A DNA stretch of 64,000 bases from JALORV01 sp963703945 (GTDB lineage Bacteria; Pseudomonadota; Gammaproteobacteria; Burkholderiales; Burkholderiaceae_F), in assembly GCA_963703945.1 (NCBI GenBank), contig CAVPGM010000015.1, positions 1-64,000 of the forward strand. The letters run 5' to 3'. Positions 59,234-64,000 of this stretch are shown here, in pieces (within the stretch, counting starts at the first letter, position 1; each line of letters starts with the position of its first letter). Position numbers and translations under genes: made by a program. The notes under the pieces were generated by a model. It had not been told where the DNA came from. It saw only the letters and a program-made list of their open reading frames with translations, and did not search any database.

Positions 59234-62200
59234 GTGGCCCACGCAGGACTGGGAATTCTGGATCGATCGCGGCGGCACTTTCACCGACATCGTCGCGCGT
59301 CGGCCCGACGGCGCGCTCGTCACTCACAAGCTGCTGTCCGACAACCCCGAGCGGTATCGCGACGCGGCACGTGGCGGGCATCCGGCACCTGCTCGGCATC
59401 GCGCCGGACGCTGCCGATCCCGGTCGAGCGGATCGCGGCCGTCAAGATGGGCACGACGGTGGCGACCAACGCGCTGCTCGAGCGCAAGGGCGAGCCGACC
59501 GTGCTCGTCATCACGCGCGGCTTCCGTGACGCACTGCGCATCGCCTACCAGAACCGGCCGCGGCTCTTCGAACGGCACATCGTGCTGCCGGAACTGCTGT
59601 ATTCGCGAGTGATCGAGGCTGACGAGCGCATCGGCGCGCACGGCGAGGTGGTGCGGCCACTCGACGAGGTCGCGCTCGAAGCGGAGCTTCGGGTCGCCTA
59701 CGACGCCGGCTTGCGCGCCTGCGCCATCGTGCTGATGCACGGCTACCGGCACACGGCGCACGAGCAGGCCGCGGCGCGCATTGCGCGCGCGATCGGCTTC
59801 CCGCAGGTGTCGGTATCGCACGAGGTCAGTCCGCTGATGAAGCTCGTCGCGCGCGGCGACACGACCGTGGTCGACTGCCTACCTGTCGCCGATCCTGCGG
59901 CGCTACGTCGGACAGGTGGCGGCGGAGATGCCAGGAGCGCGCCTGCTCTTCATGCAGAGCAACGGCGGCCTGACCGACGCCTGGCGCTTCCAGGGCAAGG
60001 ACGCGATCCTGTCGGGTCCTGCCGGCGGCATCGTCGGCATGGCGCGCGCCAGTCGGTTCGCGCCGGCTTCGAACGCGTGATCGGCTTCGACATGGGCGGC
60101 ACGTCGACCGATGTGTCGCACTACGCCGGCGAATACGAGCGCGAGTTCGAGACGCTGGTGGCCGGCGTGCGGATGCGCGCACCGATGATGAGCATCCACA
60201 CGGTGGCGGCGGGCGGCGGATCGATCCTGCACTTCGACGGTGCGCGGCTGCGCGTCGGTCCGGACTCGGCGGGCGCCAATCCGGGGCCCGCGTGCTATCG
60301 CCGCGGCGGGCCGCTGGCGGTCACCGATGCCAACGTGATGCTCGGACGTGTGCAGCCGGAGTTCTTTCCGCACGTGTTCGGTCCGCGCGGCGATCAGCCG
60401 CTCGACGGCGAGATCGTGCGGCGGCGCTTCGCCGAACTGGCGCGCGAGATCGGCGCTGCCACCGGCCGGCCGCAGACTCCGGAGCAGGTGGCGGCGGGCT
60501 TCATCGAGATCGCCGTGGGCAACATGGCCGAGGCGATCAAGCGCATCTCGGTGCAGCGCGGTCACGACGTGACGAAATACACGCTGACGGTGTTCGGCGG
60601 TGCCGGCGGCCAGCACGCCTGCGCGGTCGCGGACGCGCTGGCGATGACGACGGTGTTCGCGCATCCGCTCGCCGGCGTGCTGTCGGCCTACGGCATGGGG
60701 CTCGCCGAACAGACGGCGATGCGCGAGGTGACCGTCGAGCGGCCGCTCGAGCGAGGGATCGCTTGACGAGCTGAGCGCGACGCTCGACAGCGCTCGCCGG
60801 CGCAGGCCTGCTCATCGCTGCAGGAGCAGGGCGTTGCGCCGGACAGCATACGGCTGGTGCCGCGCGTGCACCTGAAGTACGAAGGCACCGACACCGCGCT
60901 CGCGGTCGCATTCGGGACTCTCGTCGAGATGCGCGAACAGCTTCGACGCGGCGTACCGCAGGCGCTTTTCCTTCCTGATGCCGGATCGCGAGGCTGATCG
61001 TCGAGACCGTCTCGGTCGAGGCGATCGGTGCCGGGCGAGGCTGCGGGCCACAGCGCGTCGCCGGCAGCGCTGCCGCCACGGCCGCAGGGCCTGAAGACCG
61101 CCGGCTCGGTACGGGCGTACTTCGACGACGGCTGGCACGACACACCGCTCTACCGTCGCGACGACATGCGGCCGCGGCGATCGCGATCGACGGCCCGGCG
61201 ATCATCGCCGAGGCCAATGCCACCACGGTCGTCGAGCCGGGCTGGCAGGCGGAGGTGACCGCGCTCGACCACCTGGTGCATGCGCCGCACGACGCCGCGG
61301 CCGCGCGCGCGCGCGATCGGCACGAGCGTCGATCCGGTGATGCTCGAGATCTTCAACAACCTGTTCATGTCGATCGCCGAGCAGATGGGCCTGCGGCTGC
61401 AGAACACCGCCTACTCGGTGAACATCAAGGAGCGACTCGATTTCTCGTGTGCGCTGTTCGACGCCGAGGGCAACCTGATCGCCAACGCCCCGCACATGCC
61501 GGTGCACCTGGGATCGATGAGCGAGTCGATCAAGACCGTCATGCGGGAAAACGCCGGGAAGATGGTTCCCGGCGACGCGTACGTGATCAACGATCCGTAC
61601 CACGGCGGCACGCATCTGCCGGACGTGACGGTCATCACGCCGGTGTTCGACCGAAGCCGGCCGCGACGTCCTGTTCTACGTCGGATCGCGCGGCCACCAT
61701 GCCGACATCGGCGGCATCACGCCGGGCTCGATGCCGCCGTTCTCGCGCAACCTCGACGAAGAGGGTGTCCGCTTCATCAACTTCAGGCTGATCGAGGGAC
61801 AGGGGCTCGGCCGCGCTGGCCGCTTCCGCGAGGCCGAGCTGCTGGCACTGCTGACCGGCGGTCCGCACCCGGCGCGCAACCCGACGCAGAACGTCGCAGA
61901 CCTGCGTGCGCAGGTGGCGGCGAACGAGAAGGGACGCGAGGAACTGCTGCGCATGGTCGAGCAGTTCGGACTCGACGTCGTGCAGGCCTACATGCGGCAC
62001 GTGCAGGACAACGCCGAGGAGTCGGTGCGCCGGGTCATCACGCGGCTCACCGACGGCGCAGTTCGAGTACCGCCTCGACAACGGCGCCGTCATCCGGGTG
62101 CAGCGTCAGCGGTGGATCGCGAGCGGCGCGGAGCGACCGATCGACTTCACCGGAACGATCGGCGCAGCTGCCGAACAATTTCAATGCGCCGAGCGCCGTG

Positions 62201-62932
62201 TGCGTCGCTGCGGTGCTGTACGTGTTCCGCACGCTGGTCGACGACGCGATCCCGCTGAACGCCGGCTGCCTGAAGCCGCTGAAACTCGTCATTCCGCAAG
62301 GTTCGATGCTGAATCCCGAGTATCCGGCGGCAGTCGTCGCGGGCAACGTCGAGACGTCGTCGTGCATCACCAACGCGCTCTACGGCGCGCTCGGAGTGCT
62401 GGCGTCGGCGCAGGGCACGATGAACAACTTCACGTTCGGCAACGCGCAGTACCAGTACTACGAGACCATATCCGGCGGCTCGGGCGCCGGTATCGCGGAT
62501 CTGCGAGATCCCGAAAGCGGCTTCGACGGCACCGATGTCGTCCAGACCCACATGACGAACTCGCGCCTGACCGATCCCGAAGTGCTCGAGTTCCGTTATC
62601 CGGTGCGGCTCGAGAGCTACTCGATCCGGCCGGGCTCGGGCGGAGCAGGACGCTGGCACGGCGGCAATGGCGGCACGCGGCGCGTGCGGTTTCTCGAGCG
62701 GATGACGGCGTCGATCCTCGCCAACAATCGCTCGATCGCGCCGTTCGGCCTGCGTGGCGGGGCGCCTGGAGAAGCGGGACGCAACTGGGTCGAGCGCACC
62801 GACGGATCGCGCGTCGAACTGCCGCACATCGGGTCCGTCGAGATGGAGCCGGGTGACGTCTTCGTGATCCAGACGCCGGGCGGCGGAGGCTATGGCAGCC
62901 CGGGAGCTACGGCAGCCCCGCCGAAAACTTGA
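59234..62932 (+). CDS. 5-oxoprolinase (ATP-hydrolysing), fused HyuA-HyuB type
   Basis: The start is probably GTG 59234 with one extra base soon after, giving TQDWEFWIDRGGTFTDIVAR. The HyuA half has KMGTTVATNALLERKGEPTV, RVIGFDMGGTSTDVSHYAGE and TVAAGGGSILHFDGARLRVG, then QHACAVADALAMTTVFAHPL. The HyuB half starts near 61335 with VMLEIFNNLFMSIAEQMGLR, then DAYVINDPYHGGTHLPDVTV and SYSIRPGSGGAGRWHGGNGG. The halves join without room for a second gene. About 1,230 residues, as in fused oxoprolinases, which open pyroglutamate to glutamate with ATP. At least ten frame breaks. Confidence 0.88.
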
Positions 62933-63033
62933 GTCCCAAATGGCGTGATCGGGTTGTCAATATCACCCCAAGGACAGGGGACCCGCTCACCATAATCGTT
63001 GCAGCTTTCTTCGGAACACGAGCCGGCTGCACG

Positions 63034-64000
63034 ATGAACGCACCTGAACGCATAGGTCTGCCCGACGCGCTGGCGACGATGTCGATCTGCTACGCGCCGC
63101 TGATCGACAAGCATCGGCGGGCAGTCGGCACGCGGCTCACCATGCTGTCGTCGCGCTCGCCGGGCTACCTGCCGGTCGGACACATCCTCGAGCAACTGAA
63201 CAATGTCTGGCCCGAGGCCGAAGCTTCCGTCCTGATCGCTCCGCTCGATGCGACCTTCGATGACTCCCTGCTGGCGTGGTCACCGCCCGACAACGCCGTG
63301 CTCGAGGTCGCGACCATCGCCTTGCGCGATCCCGACATGCAACGCCTGGTGCAGCGCGCCTCGCGACGGGGCATCCGCATGGCGCTGCGGGGACGACCCG
63401 ACGTTCCGCTGCCGCCGGCGCTGATGGCCTGCTTCGAATATTCGCTGATTCACATCAGCGAGGATCGCCGCCGCCTGAAGGACGGCCGCACGCGGCCCGC
63501 GCCGCCCAACGCGGTAAGACGGATGCCTTTCGTCACCACCGGGCGTGCGCCGCGTCGTCGATCTGGACGAGGCGTACCAGCGCGGCGCGATGGCGAGCGT
63601 CGGCTGGCCGGTCGACGACGCCGAGCAGCTGCCGAACTGCCGCCTCAAGGCCGACCAGGGCAACCTGATGGAACTGTTGCGCGTCGCCAGCGAAAGCCCC
63701 GACACCGATCTGATCGCGAACCGCGTGCGGCGCGACCCGGTGCTGTCGTTCAAGCTGCTGCGCATGGTCAACTCGGGTGCGTTCGAGACTGCGGGCACCG
63801 GTCGCGTCGATCCAGCGCGCGGTCACGACGCTCGGTCGCGAAAAGACGCTGCGCTGGCTGTCGCTCTCGCTGGAGTCGGCCGGCGAACACCTGAATTCGT
63901 TGCCGCTGATGCGCGCTGCAACGCTGCGCGGCCTGTTCCTCGAGCGGCTGGCCGCGGGGCTGCCCGAATCCGATGAGGACATGCGAGACGAACTCTTCGT
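63034..64000 (+). CDS. EAL-like/HDOD domain signalling protein (3' end outside window)
   Basis: The ATG at 63034 gives MNAPERIGLPDALATMSICY. The N-terminal 160 residues resemble a reduced EAL-type domain of YuxH-like proteins (LIDKHRRAVGTRLTMLSSRS, HIRIS-like IHISEDRRRLKDGR). The catalytic ExLxR is not seen. After a break near 63543, VVDLDEAYQRGAMASVGWPV leads to the HDOD region: LMELLRVASESPDTDLIANR, VRRDPVLSFKLLRMVNSGAF and, after a further break near 63812, SIQRAVTTLGREKTLRWLSL. HDOD proteins act in signalling and regulation. The role here is unknown. Confidence 0.78.

Noticed and set aside
61280..62932. Separate hydantoinase B (hyuB) gene
   Set aside because: The HyuA-type sequence continues into it without a credible stop, start or ribosome site, and the total length fits a fused 5-oxoprolinase.

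Overview
The window reads as a chimeric, error-containing metagenomic or low-coverage contig that joins DNA from at least three bacteria. It does not look like one natural chromosome segment. About 1-4,230 looks alphaproteobacterial: a metallophosphoesterase next to an APC permease, and the tail of an FAD monooxygenase. About 4,372-34,060 is planctomycetal, probably Pirellulales-like: a TPR-ExbB-ExbD-ExbD cluster, the order rpmE-prfA-prmC, an HXXEE protein, CsrA, a UVR-motif protein, and short palindromic intergenic repeats. About 34,060-64,000 is a betaproteobacterium: rimI-udg-lplT-alr-radA, hpnCDE, and the syntenic run tRNA-Leu-tig-clpP-clpX-lon-hupB-tRNA-Val-tRNA-Asp-ppiD. The second junction cuts a planctomycete phosphatase and enters the last 40 or so codons of a proteobacterial rimI. 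I infer the taxa from gene content and order, not from a database search.

Most protein genes are split between reading frames. Where the family is conserved enough to rebuild the protein, the break is nearly always repaired by removing one base. These are most simply sequencing or consensus errors with an insertion bias. They are dense in the planctomycete part and at 59-64 kb, and nearly absent in radA, clpX, lon, hpnC, hpnD, selU and hupB. I therefore annotate whole genes across the breaks.

Layout. Region A (1-4,230) is a scrambled mosaic. The C-terminal half of a metallophosphoesterase and the start of a permease lie on the + strand, while an inner permease piece and the N-terminal half of the same kind of phosphoesterase lie inverted at 1,190-1,708. 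About 1.9 kb without recognisable genes follows, then a monooxygenase fragment. Region B (4,372-34,060) carries an energised envelope module (TPR, ExbB, two ExbD), a XerC-type recombinase, a PlsC-like acyltransferase, a YhaM-like nuclease, a higBA toxin-antitoxin pair, translation termination genes (prmC, prfA, rpmE, an ArfB-like factor), two transporters, kdsA, a lipid kinase, a response regulator, two csrA paralogues around a lipoprotein lipase, an M24 peptidase and a Tat-exported beta-carbonic anhydrase.

Region C (34,060-64,000) carries DNA repair and recombination genes (udg, radA), alanine racemase, squalene synthesis for hopanoids (hpnC, hpnD, hpnE), the trigger factor/Clp/Lon proteostasis block with a sigma-32-like promoter at lon, HU, three tRNAs, PpiD, and tesA-selU divergent from a YbbA-like ATPase. 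Next come nnr and dadA, then a TRAP transporter facing a fused 5-oxoprolinase, which together suggest pyroglutamate or amino-acid scavenging. An EAL/HDOD protein runs off the end. Between the ybbA-like gene and nnr lies a 271-bp element with 18-bp perfect terminal inverted repeats and two internal long hairpins. This is the most unusual native structure in the window.
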